Shown: positions 29,661 through 41,940 of the stretch, in pieces | Layout of the letters: the number at the start of each line of letters is the position of its first letter | Numbering within the stretch: the stretch's first letter is position 1 | NCBI GenBank assembly: GCA_017163975.1 | Contig: JAFFSR010000347.1 | Span: forward strand, 4,617,001-4,681,000 | Direction: 5' to 3' | Source: Anastatus disparis | Lineage: Eukaryota; Arthropoda; Insecta; Hymenoptera; Eupelmidae | DNA length: 64,000 nucleotides | Notes under the pieces: model-generated | Told to the model about the DNA's origin: nothing | Databases searched by the model: none | What the model saw: only the letters and a program-made list of their open reading frames with translations | Position numbers and translations under genes: made by a program

Positions 29661-30690
29661 TCATTTTTCTAACGAAAAAAGTAACCTGCAAGCCATAGAT
29701 TTTGTTTCTCCTATGCGAGAAATCATATTTTCTTTAATGGGGAGTTGAACAACAAATCTACCATTATCGTTTCTATAAGTTGTCTCTAAAAATAAATTTT
29801 CACATTCTTGCTCTTCGTTTGAAAACTTGTGATTTAACAAACCATGTTCAATTTCCCAAAATTTTTTAAGGGAAAAATTTAAATCTTCATTGACAACTAA
29901 ATTACATGAATATGAATTGTTTTCATTGTTATGTATAGTATCGGCAACTCCAGAAACAATCCATCCAAACGCGGTTTTTTTAAAAACTGGCTGATTTTTG
30001 TTTAGCTTTATTTTACCGGGGTAAATAACATCCCAGAACATCGACGCGCCTATTATTAAATCTACTTCTGCAGTTTTATTAAATCTTTCATCTGCTAAAA
30101 TTATGTTGGAAGGAACCGTTACATTTTTTTAAATCAATACTATTTTGTGGCAACTTCGCTGTTACTTTATTTACTATCACGAAATCAAGTTTCTCTTTAA
30201 AGTTATTAATTCGTGATCCTATATAAGCACACATAACCTTGTTAGCGTTTGTAGTTGAATTTTCAACACCGGTTATTCTTAAAGGTTGTCGACGCTCAGG
30301 CAATTTCAATTTATTTGCTAACGTATTAGAAATAAAATTAAGTTGAGAACCATTATCAAGAAGCGCGCGACATAAATGTTCTTTTCCTTCTAAATCAAAT
30401 ATTTTTATTATAGCTGTTGATAATAAAACCGTATGAGAATTATTTTCGCTACAACAGCCTGTGTGTGCAGTCGTAGTGTCTTTATGTTTGTTATCAAGTG
30501 AACTGCTTGAATCAGACTTTAGAGAGCCCATAGCCATCTGTGACTGCGAGCTATTTGAACCTTGTGGAAAGTGAAGCAGCGTGTTATATTTTTGATTGCA
30601 TATACGACAAGATCCGACCGAACAATTCTTTGCAAAATGCCGCGTTGAACGTAAACAATTTCTACATAAGCCTAAACTTTTAGTTATTTA
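29661..30690 (-). pseudogene. BEL/Pao zinc-knuckle and aspartic protease region
   Basis: In frame after the gag stop, CRNCLRSTRHFAKNC gives a Cys-rich knuckle. The protease follows with LLDNGSQLNFIS in place of the usual LLDSGS/DSGSQ, so the catalytic Asp is present. A poly-A frameshift near 30,120 leads to LIIGASMFWDVIYPG and QPVFKKTAFGWIVSG, the conserved block linking protease and RT in BEL elements. A stop at 29,661 ends the piece. Confidence 0.88.
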
Positions 30691-31782
30691 CGAGCGAGCT
30701 TCTAACGGCTTTGAACGAAATTCATCGCATTGATATAAAAAATGATTTTTCTTTTTACAAACACCGCATTCTGTACTATTTATTGAGGTATGCGCGACGC
30801 TTGTTTTCGGTTTATTTTGTTTTAATCGTACATCTAGTTTGCTAGTGTTTACATTTGCTAATGCTCCGAGAACCTGTATACGTTGTTGTAAAAATTCCGT
30901 AAGCGATTTCAACGTCGGCATATTACGATCTGTAAAACTTGTCTCCCATTCTTTTGCAGTAACTAGGTCTAGTTTCGACACAATAAGATGTATTATTAAA
31001 TCGTCCCATGTTTCTGTTGGCCGTTTTAACGCCTTTAATGCACGCAAATGCTTAAGCACGCCATCTAAAACATCGCGCAATTCTGAAAAGTTCTCTTTAT
31101 TTACGCGTTGTAAATCAAAAATCGCTTGAATATGTCCCTGAACGATCCATCTTAAATTTTCAAAACGCGATTGTAACATTTCCCATGCTTGCTCGTAATT
31201 TGCTTCCGTTAATTCAAGCGAATCTATCACGTCAGCCGCCGTGCCTTTTAAACAAGATTTTAAATATTGGAATTCATGTATTGCCGGTATGCTTCTATTA
31301 GAATGTATTATAGCAACATATGTATCGCGGAATGGACACCATTCTTTATATGACCCCGAAAATGTTTTCAACTCAAGCTTAGGTAACCGAATTGTATTAT
31401 CCTGTCGCATATTATGATTTTCGTTATTCACGTTTGGTATAACGTCATTATTCGACTCAGCATTGGGTTTAATGAGCGCGTCGTACCTTGCGATTGTTTG
31501 AAAGTAGTTATCTTCGAAATTACGCCTAACCTCTACATGCTCGTCTACTTTTAACGCAATCTCATCTTCTTTTTCTGGACTAATTTCTTGTATTTCGGCT
31601 GATTCAATTGCCGACTGCGTTTGATCGAACGAATTGTATAATTCCGAAATTTTTACGCGTCTTTCCGATACTTCGTGTTTCGAGACATCTCTTTCGCCAG
31701 CGCTCTCTATAAATGTTTTATGTCGCGTTAATGCCGCTTTTAAAGCCGTTCGCTTTGCTATGACACTTTTTAGCGTAGACAT
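30688..31782 (-). pseudogene. BEL/Pao gag (DUF1759-type)
   Basis: The open 364-residue frame starts MSTLKSVIAKRTALKAAL. The N-terminal half is helical and charged, as in DUF1759-type gag. The conserved core RLPKLELKTFSGSYKEWCPF and the FLQQRIQVL segment are followed by a CxxC..H..C knuckle (CGVCKKKNHFLYQC). A TAA at 30,688-30,690 interrupts what would be a continuous gag-pol frame. It begins about 400 bp inside the 5' LTR. Confidence 0.88.
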
Positions 31783-32203
31783 ATTTTTTCTCTTTTACGA
31801 TTAAATTATAAAAGTAAAATATTTACGATTACCCGTACACACACTATTACAACTTACGTATTTCTAATCACGCATATAGTTTTTAACTTCCACGATAGTG
31901 ATTCCACGATATTAGATATTTTCTGCTTACGCGTTTTGACGGTTGATGAAATTCTCGAAAGAGTCTCACTGCTTCTTGCCTGTGTCAAAACCTTTGATGA
32001 TGCGCGTGCAGCCTTTAGCTTTCCTTTTCTGTTAGCGGTCCGTCAGTAATATATTATATCAGCAATAAATGCTGCCACAATGACACAGTTCACTATTTAT
32101 CCGTCTTTTTGCTTGAAACCACTGTTTTTTATTTTTAATTTGACTTATTTATTGTCACTTATTATTTTTTACACCAATTCTTGACACCCGTTACGAAGAA
32201 CCA
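31783..32203 (-). other. BEL/Pao leader and primer-binding site
   Basis: Untranslated leader between the 5' LTR and gag. On the minus strand the base after the LTR starts TGGTTCTTCGTAACGGG, in primer-binding-site position. I do not know which tRNA would pair with it. Confidence 0.6.
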
Positions 32204-32527
32204 TGTTTAGGCAGTTGAATGTTTCCAAAAAAAACAATCGCCCAATTTATTTTATTTTGACAAACAATAATATCTTCATTAAATAAAATACAATATTCAA
32301 AAGTTTTACAATATAAGTGGTTAAATGGAAATATAAATAAGTGAACTGTAATTATTATATAGCAAGCTAACAAGGAAGCGTCCGTTCGCTTAGACGGCCG
32401 AAAGAATTCTGATCTTTTTATTTTACATTGATGCATAAACGCTTACAATTTTTGAGCGCCCTCTATATATATACGCGAATTTTCTTTTTTATACTCATAT
32501 ACGAAATTATATTCTATAGCGTGAACA
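32204..32527 (-). repeat. BEL/Pao 5' LTR
   Basis: 324 bp, direct repeat of 25,849-26,165. Minus-strand start TGTTCACGCTATAG, end CTGCCTAAACA, followed on the plus strand by the ATAAT duplication. Confidence 0.92.
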
Positions 32528-32583
32528 ATAATAAATAAATTAAATTATTCTATAAATCTATTTATGTTACAATTTATTTTATG

Positions 32584-32626
<43 letters not shown>

Positions 32627-32628
<2 letters not shown>

Positions 32629-32853
32629 GACATTTCACACCAACTGAAAGAGCGAAATAATAAAAATCGCTGAAACTATAAGAATATATTCCGTTTGTTA
32701 TCCAAAATATGTGAAAAAATTTTCAAGGATCTAGATTGGAAGTATCAAGAGCTATAAATCCTTAAAATTTAAAAATTTTTCAAAATTTTTGTTAAAGTCC
32801 CAACTTTATCATTTTTTTCTGAAAATCCTGATGTTTTAGAGGGAAATTCATAA

Positions 32854-32910
<57 letters not shown>

Positions 32911-33406
32911 TTAATTTGAAAAATAAATCATACATGAAAATATATATTTAACTGTCATAACTCCTTATTGATGGCTCTGACTTACATGATCAAAAATTTA
33001 TTTTAAAATTCATGTAAAATAGAAAAAAATAAGCCCGCGAAAAACAATTTCTGAAGTGGCGAACAATGAGTAATTTCAATTACCATGTAACACATACAAG
33101 AACTAATAGAAAATTTGAAAATTCAGGTCTGTTAAAAATTATGCTAGCTCTCCTCTTCATTTGAAAGAAGAAGTATTCTTATAAATTTTCCTCTAAAACA
33201 TCAGGATTTTCAGAAAAAAAATGATAAAGTTGGGACTTTACCAAAAATTTTGAAAAATTTTCAAATTTCAAGGATCTATAGCTCTTGATATTTTCAATCT
33301 AGATCCTTGAAAATTTTTTTACATATTTTGGGTAACAAATAGAATATATTTTTAAAGTTTCAGCGATTTTTATTTTTTTGCTCTTCCAGTTGGTGTGAAA
33401 TGTCCC
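32627..33406. mobile_element. 780-bp fold-back related to element B
   Basis: GGGACATTTCACACCAACTG at the left and its reverse complement at the right begin arms of about 230 bp that pair over CCAACTTTATCATTTTTTTC and GAAAATCCTGATGTTTTAGA. The element is inserted in a (TA)n tract and has an internal (TA)n at about 32,860-32,905. The arms align with the arms of the 5-kb element at 6,481 (GRGACRTTTCA terminus and ordered internal blocks), so it is a short family member. No coding potential. Confidence 0.85.
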
Positions 33407-33603
33407 ATATATGAAAATGTATATTTAAAAAAACAAAATTCAATTATAGGATATAATCATTTATTTAAAAAAATTTTTATTGAAAAACAAGCATACTTAC
33501 TTGTCAAGAATCAATTGAATATTAATAGAAAAATAGAAAATTTGAAAATTATAAATAAAAAAAGGAATAATAAAAAATATTAAAACAATAAAAAATTTTT
33601 TTT

Positions 33604-33690
33604 TTTAAAAGTGGTCCTGACCAAGAATTGAACTTGCACACTCAAAAATAAAGGCGCGTACGCTACGCACTATACCAAAACTGCTTCGAG
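33604..33690 (-). ncRNA. tRNA-like pol III sequence
   Basis: On the minus strand a box A-like TGGTATAGTGC and a box B-like AAGTTCAATTCTT occur with tRNA-like spacing. A CAAG/CTTG stem encloses the TTCAATT loop. The anticodon arm is poor, so a tRNA pseudogene or SINE head is more likely than a working tRNA. A direct repeat (GAGTTGAAGCTAAAACCC) at 33,957 and 34,073 follows to the right. Confidence 0.35.
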
Positions 33691-34152
33691 CAAAGTCTGG
33701 CGTGAAATGATACATGCTCTTCTGCCCTCTGGTCATTCGAAATAATTAGATTTTAAGATTAAAATTAGTAATTAATAATTTTTAAGTTTTAGATGTCATA
33801 TATAGATTATTCTAATAATATTTGTTTTTCTAAAAAATTTTAATTTTACAGTAATAATAATAATTTTTGTGATTAAATAGATTTTAAAATTTTTAAAGAA
33901 GTTTGATGGTAAACGTTGTTCAATTATTTAATTAAACTTTTTTATTCCGAGTTGAAGCTAAAACCCAATCAAGTTTGAAGACGAAGGCGGTTAATACTCG
34001 ATTAAGAAACTAAAAATGTAGTAAGTCCGATATCAAAATATTTTCGGTTATTTCATTTAGTTATTTCAGTTCGAGTTGAAGCTAAAACCCGATCAACTCT
34101 GAATATAATGACTGTTCATTTCTCTCGAACATAGTCAACGTACACTCGACGG

Positions 34153-34647
34153 ACACTGATTCGCGACCCCATTTTCGCGCCTTTAAATGTTATCCATTGA
34201 GTTAAGGATAGTTGTGCGACCGTGTTTCAAAAATAAGTTTCCATCTAGTTAAATATAATTCATGCTAACTATAAGACAAGGAAACATAAATAAAGAAATG
34301 GCGGTAAAATTCAAATAGGCGAATATAAAAAATGATAAATGATAAAACAATAAATAAATGTTAAAGTAAGCATATTTTTATAAAGCATTCTTTACATATA
34401 TTAAGTAACCATATGCGATGACAATCATAAGAAATCATAGCTCTTCATTACTTCAGTATTAAATTTGTGCTCATTTAAATTTTACCGCCATTTCTTTATT
34501 TATGTTCCCTTGTCTTATAGTTAGCATGAATTATATTTATTTAGATAGAAACTCATTTTCGAAACATGATCGCGCAAGCTAACCTATATTTCAAAAACTC
34601 AACGGATAACGTTGCAGATATTCAAAAAGGGGGTCGCGAATCAGTGT
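34153..34647. mobile_element. 495-bp fold-back element
   Basis: ACACTGATTCGCGACCCC at the left end matches GGGGTCGCGAATCAGTGT at the right. The arms continue with CTATAAGACAAGGAAACATA pairing with its complement near 34,500. Arms are about 160 bp, the centre is AT-rich and non-coding. Target duplication not resolved. Confidence 0.85.
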
Positions 34648-35179
34648 ACATACTTAAGAATGTTCTATAATCTAACCAGACAGTATGTTTGCATCAGATA
34701 CGAATGAATGTAAAAACAAGTCATAAACGAAAATATTAATAGTTCATGAGCGCATTAAAATCAATTTTTATTTTTTTCAAACAGAAATTATTTTTAAAAG
34801 TTTTTCCGTGTATGAAAATTAACAATATATCAGCTAATTATGGTCCGATTGGGATGTTTTTTTTAATCTAGGGTAGCGCGTGAAATTAGTAACAGCTGCC
34901 ATATAAGTTTTCTAAAAATCCTGTATACATTTGTTATAAATAATTATAATTCATAATAAAAAATTTTTTCCAAGATTTTTGCGGAATTACTAGTTTTATT
35001 GAAGAACTTTGAAGATAAATTTTATTTAAAAAAAAAAAAAAAAAACTAATTTTTAGTAAATTTTTTAATAAAATCAATATTTCAGCTGCTAAGTTGAAAA
35101 TATTTACAATATAATGTTAATTATTTTTTATCAACTTTAAGATAGTAAATTTAATTAAATATCTATAAAATAAATCCAT

Positions 35180-36282
35180 GAAGAATGAATTCGTTAAGCG
35201 CACTTCATGCGCTTCTAAAAAAATATTGTTATTAATTCTGTTTTTGATTACTGTGAATCAATAAGTTGTAAAAAAATATAATTTGTATAAATCTACATAA
35301 ATAAAATCGTTAATAATTAATAAAAAAAATGTTTATTATTCTTTTATAATTAGGTAATATTAATTCAGAAAAGAAATATTTTTTTATTTCAAACAAAAAT
35401 TAGCATTTGCTTCATAAAATTAAATATCTCATGTGTACAAATATATACAAATCACAATATCGTAATAAATATATTTTTCTGTTGTGGCGTGGTACGTCAT
35501 AATAAAAAATTTATTTAACAATTAAAAACTTTAATATCACGCACGTACACAGATACATTATCGGTGCACCTACCGACCCGGACGCATTTTTATTAAATCG
35601 AATAATTAACTAATCGAAAGAAACTTTTTTCTTTGTTTGTTTTACCGGTACCACGAGGAGAGCGACGATACTAACAGAAGCACTCGCAGCCATTACGCAC
35701 ACATTCGCAGACCGTGTGTGTGAGCCGCAGTGCTGCCAAAGAATATAGACATGCATAGAAGCGCAGAGTGAATAGGAAGAGTGAGGCAATTTTAGGAATC
35801 TATTACCTCCAGCTTATACAAAGCCTGTATACGTATATAGTACTAATATATAGATATACTAACAATGTAAAAGCTGGGGTGATGAGTTGCCTCGAAATTT
35901 TGTACGCGTCTGCTCTTCTATATACGTCTATATTCTTTGGTGCTGCTAACGTAGACTACAGGTAAAGAGCACATTTATAACCACTACAAAGCAACAACCG
36001 CACGTGCATTAGAAGTCAGTGTATGACGAAAAAGATGTAGAAAGATAGGGAGAACCAAGATATAAGAAGAAAAAAGATAGCAATATTAGTATACTGTGAG
36101 AGGAAATTGGAAATGATGGTGCGACTATTTCTCGCGCAGTGATAAAAGAAGGAGAAGCAGTACGATAAAGGAAGATGGATGGAGCGTAAAGAAAAGGAGA
36201 TTGCCACTTCTTTCTCTTCGCTTGAGTATATATGCACTATATGACTATGCGTACATGTATATATGTATATATCTACACTTAT

Positions 36283-36285
<3 letters not shown>
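35180..36285. other. Gene-free interior stretch
   Basis: AT-rich to mixed composition. No supported gene; short open frames lack family features. Confidence 0.45.

Positions 36286-36329
<44 letters not shown>
36286..36329. repeat. (CT)n microsatellite
   Basis: A pure CT dinucleotide run of about 44 bp. Confidence 0.97.
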
Positions 36330-36330
<1 letters not shown>

Positions 36331-37220
36331 GATAATAAAAGAACGAGAAAAAGAGAATCAAGAAAAAGAAATATAACTGAAGTTGAATCTTCCCGCATTT
36401 AAAGGTGGCGCGCATGTCGAAGACGCGTTCAAGTACCGGAAAGCAAAATTAATCAATTAGAGGCAGTCATTTGGAATAATACTTAACGATTAGAAAAAAT
36501 AAAATACGAAAGAAACCAAAAATAGTTGAGAAGGAGTGATAGACTCAAAGAAGAAGGAAGTGGCCATCAAAGATTTATTCGATTGCTATCCTCGTGCCAC
36601 TTCGGAGCTTTCACTCGCTGAATTAAGATCAAAGAATTTTTTTTCGAAAGTTTTGCTGAGGAGATTTTTGGAGAGACTTTACCAAGGAGAATTTTGGGAA
36701 TTGCTGAGGTTTATTGTAAAGCGAGAACGAGAGATATTTTACAGAAGGAGAGTTTCCCCGAAGAAGATTTCATCAACCTGGATTTCCATTCCTTGCGACC
36801 GGCGCCGACCAGTTGCTCTAGAAAAAGAAAAAGAGAGATAGAGAAAGAGAAGTCAATCTGACTTTTCTTTTCCATCAACAAAATTCATCTACAGTGAGTG
36901 GACTGTGGTCCAGTTATTTTGTAAAAATTTCTTAACTAACGACTCTCGCCGACTAACAAATAGATTTAGAAAAAAGTGCGTGTGCTAAGCGAAAAATTTA
37001 TAAGTGAATGTGACATAATTTAATTTAATTTAACTAATGAATTGATGATGACTTTTTTTTATCTGATTAAGTGAAAAAGAAAATTGATTGTTAAAATAAA
37101 ATCTAAGTGTATAACCTACTATTTAATGTAAAATTTAGTTAATTATTATTCATTGAAAAATTTCAAGAGTGCGGGAGTGTGAGAATATTTGACCACGTGT
37201 CTAACGATTTTGTCGATTGT
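36330..37220 (+). other. Leader/LTR-like block, left part
   Basis: Purine-rich, moderately GC-rich sequence with an open frame at 36,536-36,841 of no recognised family and a splice-donor-like CTACAGTGAGTGGAC near 36,890. It would continue at 39,073 once the Mutator-like insertion is disregarded. There a TGGCGCC follows GCTTTGTC at about 39,580-39,592, which resembles an LTR end followed by a primer-binding site. A long LTR or host leader is possible, but the evidence is weak. Confidence 0.25.
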
Positions 37221-39072
37221 AAAGGGTACCCCCCATTAAGGGGGGAGCCTGCTCTAGAGGCTTCAAAAAGTCGAAATTTTTTTTTTTGCCTAAATCTCTT
37301 CCTAAACTATCCAAGAATATGTCTCTAAAATTTCAGAACAAAATTCGGAATATTTTCGGAAACACAGAAAAAATAATGAGCAAACTTCGATCTATTATGT
37401 ATATTATAGTGGAAAGGGACTAACGGTCTTTCCAAACAGTTTAACTGTCCATAGAAGGTCTCTATGAAGCTATGGTAGGGGCAAAACTATTATTGTAATG
37501 GTATATATGAGCTGGCAACGTCGGCTCGAACAGAGCTTCATTTTGCTTTATGGTTCAGGTTTAATTTGTCTCTCAGTACGTGAGCATCTTAAAAATATGG
37601 AGACCTATCCGAAAACGACTAAATCTGCGAGTGAGCGTAGTGGAACGCCACGGAAGCGCAAATTCCACGGCAATCAATTTTTGAATGTTTCTTCATCGAA
37701 CGATGGAGAAGCTAATACCAGCCTCAGTGAGCAGAAATTGGCATCAGCGACTACGGACGACGTTATGGTTTATCCGTCTCATTGTTACCGCATAATCGAG
37801 TTTGTGTCTGTATTTTTAGCGATTTCGGAGTTAGTTATTTGCAATTTGTGTAAGCAAAGAATAACGTTTGCCGAAAGCAACCATCGAGGTTTAGGATTTA
37901 AAATTATTTCGTCGTGTCGCTGTGGTGAACGAGTAATCTAATCCGAACCGTTGATTCACACCGGCTACGAAATCAACAGAAGAATTGTGTTCGTCATGAG
38001 GCTTTTGGGTGTCGCACGAGAAGGCATAAAAATTTTTTGTGGTCTTCTGGATTTATCTCAAGGCATAGGCTTAGCAAAATCGACGTATGACAAAATCGTG
38101 GAACATCTGTATACAGCATCAAAAACGATATTTGAAAGTGCATGCAAAAGTGCTGTCGAAGAGGGAAACTAAATGTGCAAAATGAAAGACCAGCTAACCA
38201 TTTGAAAGTTTCGGGCGATGGATCGTGGAAGAAACGTGGATTCACTTCTCTGTACGGTGTAACTACACTTATTGGCTACTACATTGGGTGGACACACGGA
38301 GTATGCTAACGAGTCATTCAATTCAACCGTATGGCGCATGACGCCCAAACACCTTCATTCGGGGATTAAGATAGTGGAGACTGCTGCTTTGATCACTGGA
38401 GGGATGTTTAATGAAGGCTACAGTGCAGTATTAAAGACTATGCACTTATTAGACTTCAAGATTGGGCTCCAGTGCAAAAATTTTTGCGATAAAGCGAGCG
38501 AGGAGCGCATCACGCGTCAAAACAGGCGCGCCTCATTGGCGACCAAAGAGGCCAGAACAGCCCGTCGAATGGAGCAATTGGCCGAAAACCAATTTTTTGA
38601 AGAGTCTGAAGGGCAGTTATATGGAGCAGAAATTGCTGATTAGCATACTAATAGGGTGAGTTCAAGAAATTTACGATTTTTTGTGAACGAAAACTTTGAC
38701 ACTCCAATGAGTCTGGAAAAAGGGCAAATTGAGGACACAAATTCTCAACTTTCCACCTATTTTTGAAGCGGCACCCTCCTTTAACAAATTTTGAAAGCAA
38801 TTTTAAGAATATTTTATGTTTTTTAGGTTAGTTTTTGAGGCCAAAAATAGCTGAAAAAAATGACAGTAAATGCGTATTTTTATATAGAATATGCTCAAAT
38901 TTTTTCAAATCTCTTATACGTTAATATGGTGCCAAAATAAATTATTTTTGAAAAAATATTTTTTTTTTTAGGTTAGGAGTAGTCGAGGGGGAGGGGGTAG
39001 CAAATCGCAGCTTAAAATTTCAATTTCCAGCATGCATTAACTAATTTACCTATCTTAATGGAGGTACCCTTT
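37221..39072 (+). mobile_element. Mutator-like transposon remnant (element D)
   Basis: The ends are inverted: AAAGGGTACCCCCCATTAAG at 37,221 and CTTAATGGAGGTACCCTTT at 39,072, flanked by ATTGT on both sides. MULEs usually duplicate 8-11 bp, so the 5-bp match may be only part of the story. The element carries a decayed Mutator-like transposase. The same termini bound the large palindrome at 49,416-54,022. Confidence 0.75.
37498..38643 (+). pseudogene. Mutator-like transposase (fragmented, internally deleted)
   Basis: Fragments in order: a basic N-terminus (GTPRKRKFHGNQF); a Cys-rich segment CNLCKQRITFAESNHRGLGF; then, past a stop at about 37,940, HTGYEINRRIVFVMRLLGVA and KIFCGLLDL. A frameshift at about 38,170 leads to LKVSGDGSWKKRGFTSLYGV. 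Much of the catalytic core is absent. The C-terminal piece resumes at 38,285 with HTEYANESFNSTVWRMTPKH, ARTARRMEQLAENQFFEESE and GLLYG-like LYGAEIAD. The order matches the Mutator-like transposase domain found in many arthropod genomes. Stops, a frameshift and a deletion make it inactive. Confidence 0.8.
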
Positions 39073-39871
39073 ATTGTTAATTGAATAATTAAACAGTGAA
39101 TTGAAATAAATTAATTCTCTGTTGATTTAAAGAAACCGGTGGATTTTATTAGGAGTTAATAGTTTTTTCCTGAAATCGATAGACACGAAGGTACACATTG
39201 TGCATAGTGTGAGAGTGTGAAAGCAATATAAAACGACGCGGGCTCTTGGCAGCCATTTTGATTTATAATTTTTGCTACAATTTTAGCTAACGCTGACGAA
39301 TGAATTTAAAGTTTTTTTATTGGAATTTGTTGGTATGTAAATGGGTAATGAGAGGGCGCGTTGAATTCAATTAAATAGTTAGCTGAATTATATTGATTGA
39401 ACTTAAGAATAAAGTTGTAAATATTAAATTAGACATTGAAGTGTTAAATTAGAATTTATTTTATGTTGTATTAGTGTACACCTTTCCAACTTTCAGATTC
39501 GAAAATTTCCTGCTAGAGGTCGCCCACCTCCTGATTCAAGACAGCCCCAGGTTCATAATTATCGTGAGTTAGCTGGTGCTTTGTCTGGCGCCTTAATAAA
39601 GTAAAAATTTTGCAAATCGAAATTTGCATGCAGAGACGGGCACAATTATATTTTTATTAATTTAATTTTACTTGATTATTTAAATATAAGTAAATTCCTA
39701 CATCGCACTGTAAGGATATAATTTATGAAAATTGAAAATTATGTAACTTTATCTAAATACAATTTATAATAAATTATATTATTAGCTTTATTTTACAGAT
39801 ATTTAATTAAATTTACTATATTAAAGTTGATAAGAAATAATTAACATTATACTGTCAATATTTTCAACTTA

Positions 39872-40529
39872 CAAGGAGAGCACCCCACCTCCGGGAAACG
39901 GATTCGGCTGAAACTGCAGGATATGATTTTCCGATGAAAAAAAATGAACCCGTGTTTTTTCTTTTCGTCGAATAGCCCCCCAGACAATGATATAGACATT
40001 TTTTCAAAAATAAGAGCCTTTATAAGAAATTAAATAATCAAAGAATTAAGACTCTTACAAAAAAAATGCTGTTAAAAATAAAATGAAGCACGAATTGAAT
40101 GCTTTAATTTAAGCTTGTTGCATTAAAAAATCTTCTGTGGTTCAAAAGTTACAGGCGATTAAAATATGCTAATGAAAAAACGTGAAAAATTGATCATATT
40201 TTATATGCTTAAAATATTAAGTAAATACGTTGTAATATTTAATTAAGAATAACTTTCTAACAACAAAAGCTTTTTTAATGCAACAAAGCTTAAATTAAAG
40301 CATTCAATTCGTGCTTTATTTTATCTTTTATGCATTTTTTTGTAAGAGTCTTAGTTCTTTGGTTATTTAATTTCTTATAAAGGCTCTTATTTTTGAAAAA
40401 ATGTGTATATCCTTGTCTAGGGGACCTATTCGACGAAAAGAAAAGACATAGGTTCATTTTTTTTCATCGAAAAATCATATCCTGCAGTTTCAGCCGAATG
40501 CGTTTCCCGGAGGTGGAGTGCTCTCCTTG
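39872..40529. mobile_element. 658-bp fold-back element with TTA target duplication
   Basis: CAAGGAGAGCACCCCACCTC at the left and its near complement at the right, with long arms containing CTGCAGTTTCAGCCGAA. TTA flanks both sides (39,869-39,871 and 40,530-40,532). The inverted copy of the surrounding repeat at about 35,080-35,100 carries a single TTA and no insertion, an empty site. The termini CAAGGAGAG match 22,769-23,420. Confidence 0.92.
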
Positions 40530-40815
40530 TTAGTAGCTAAAATATCGATTTTATTAGAAAACCAATTTACTTTTTTTTTAGAAACCGAATTCATCTTGAA
40601 AGTTCTTCGATAAAACTAGTACTTTCGCAAAATTCTTGGAAAAATTTTTTTATTGTGAATTATGATTATTTATAACAAATGTATACAGGATTTTTATAAA
40701 ACTTATATGGCAGCTGTTATTAATTTCACGCGCTACCCTAGATTAAATAAATAACATCTGAATCTGACCATAACTAACCATGAGAATTTGAACTTTTAAA
40801 AACTTTTTCTCATCG

Positions 40816-41940
40816 TCAAGTGAAGAAAAAAATAGTGCCGTGCGCATGCGCTCAGGCCGTTTATATGCTCTGTCAGCTTACATTCGCATTAAATGTAATG
40901 CGTAAAAAAATTTACAAACAATGATATGTATTAAAAGCATTTTTTATATAAGATTGATGTTTTACAAATAAATAATCTATACCATAAACTGGCTATTAAG
41001 CTTTCAAACGAGTCGAAATGTTTAAAAACAATGGCGTAATTATTAACTAAAGTAAAGCCTTGTTAATCTTATGGTATTTATAATAGAAAACTTTTAAACT
41101 TTTAGAGATTTTTCATTTCCATTTCATAAAATTAAAAAATATTAAAAATTGACCGAGTTATATAAATATATTTATAAAAGTTAAAATTGTGAAAACGGAA
41201 AGTCACTAAAAAGTAGTGCGAAATAATAAAAATTTCTAATTTTTACAATATTTCACATATTTACATTAATTATTGTGGACTTGGCACCAACTTGAATTTT
41301 TAACTTTTTATTAATAAACAAATTAATTGTTACTCTTCTTATAGACCGATATGGATCGGCTTAAAATGGGGTTAAATGCATATAAAAATCTTTCTTTTCC
41401 CAAGATTTGATATAATTTAGAATAAAATATCTACCTTTAACTTCAATTTTTAAAATTACATATTTTCTCGAAAAAACTCCGTTCCCCGAGAAAATCTGAA
41501 AATTTTTCAAAATCGCATAACCATAATCTCAAAGAAAATTTTATTGTAAAGAACTTTTATTAAAAAAATTTTTTTTTCAAATCAAAAACAGCGCAGTTGC
41601 AGAGAAAAAAATTTTAAAAAGTATATTTTTCTACCTTAAATTGTTTATAAACATTTTTCCACAACTTTTTGAGATGGGAAACATCAATATTATTATTATG
41701 CATGTTACCTAAAATCCATTTCTGCAGAAAACAGACCTGTGGCCCGTGTTGCAGAAAAATCGATAAAAATGAACTAATTCAACTGGACTATTGGGGATTT
41801 TTCATTAGTTGCATCCTTACCCCATGTTTTATTCACATCAGGTGCAACTTTATTCAGTTTTCCATATTTCTATCATCTTCTTCATCATTTGTGTTTATAT
41901 TTGAAATATCTAGTTCTTTGTGGCTTTGTTTTATCATTTT
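40816..41940. other. AT-rich stretch, nothing recognised
   Basis: No gene, RNA or structured repeat seen. The open frame 41,669-41,944 has no family features and partly overlaps the opposite-strand gag remnant. Confidence 0.5.

Larger units (their letters stand above)
25849..32527 (-). mobile_element. BEL/Pao LTR retrotransposon (decayed, with nested LINE)
   Basis: Two direct LTRs (25,849-26,165 and 32,204-32,527) begin TG and end CA on the minus strand and are flanked by the same 5-bp ATAAT (25,844-25,848 and 32,528-32,532). Minus-strand gag-pol fragments show the BEL/Pao order of gag-like DUF1759, zinc knuckles, aspartic protease, RT with YVDD and RNase H. A polypurine tract (AAGGGGGCC) abuts the 3' LTR and TGGTTCTTCG follows the 5' LTR as primer-binding site. 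Integrase is missing, the element being cut at about 27,762 by a non-LTR element. Several stops and frameshifts show it is inactive. Confidence 0.93.
34790..40815. mobile_element. 6-kb structure bounded by about 390-bp inverted repeats
   Basis: Sequence 34,790-35,179 (TCTAGGGTAGCGCGTGAAAT, ACAGCTGCCATATAAG, AAGTTGAAAATATTTACA) is repeated inverted at about 39,795-40,815. The right arm is split by the 658-bp insertion at 39,872-40,529. Between the arms lie AT-rich DNA, a (CT)n tract, a leader-like block and a separate Mutator-like element. It may be a large non-autonomous transposon or two inverted copies of a repeat. No transposase of its own was found. Confidence 0.65.

Noticed and set aside
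33604..33690. Functional tRNA gene on the minus strand
   Set aside because: Only the T arm pairs well; kept as a low-confidence tRNA-like sequence.
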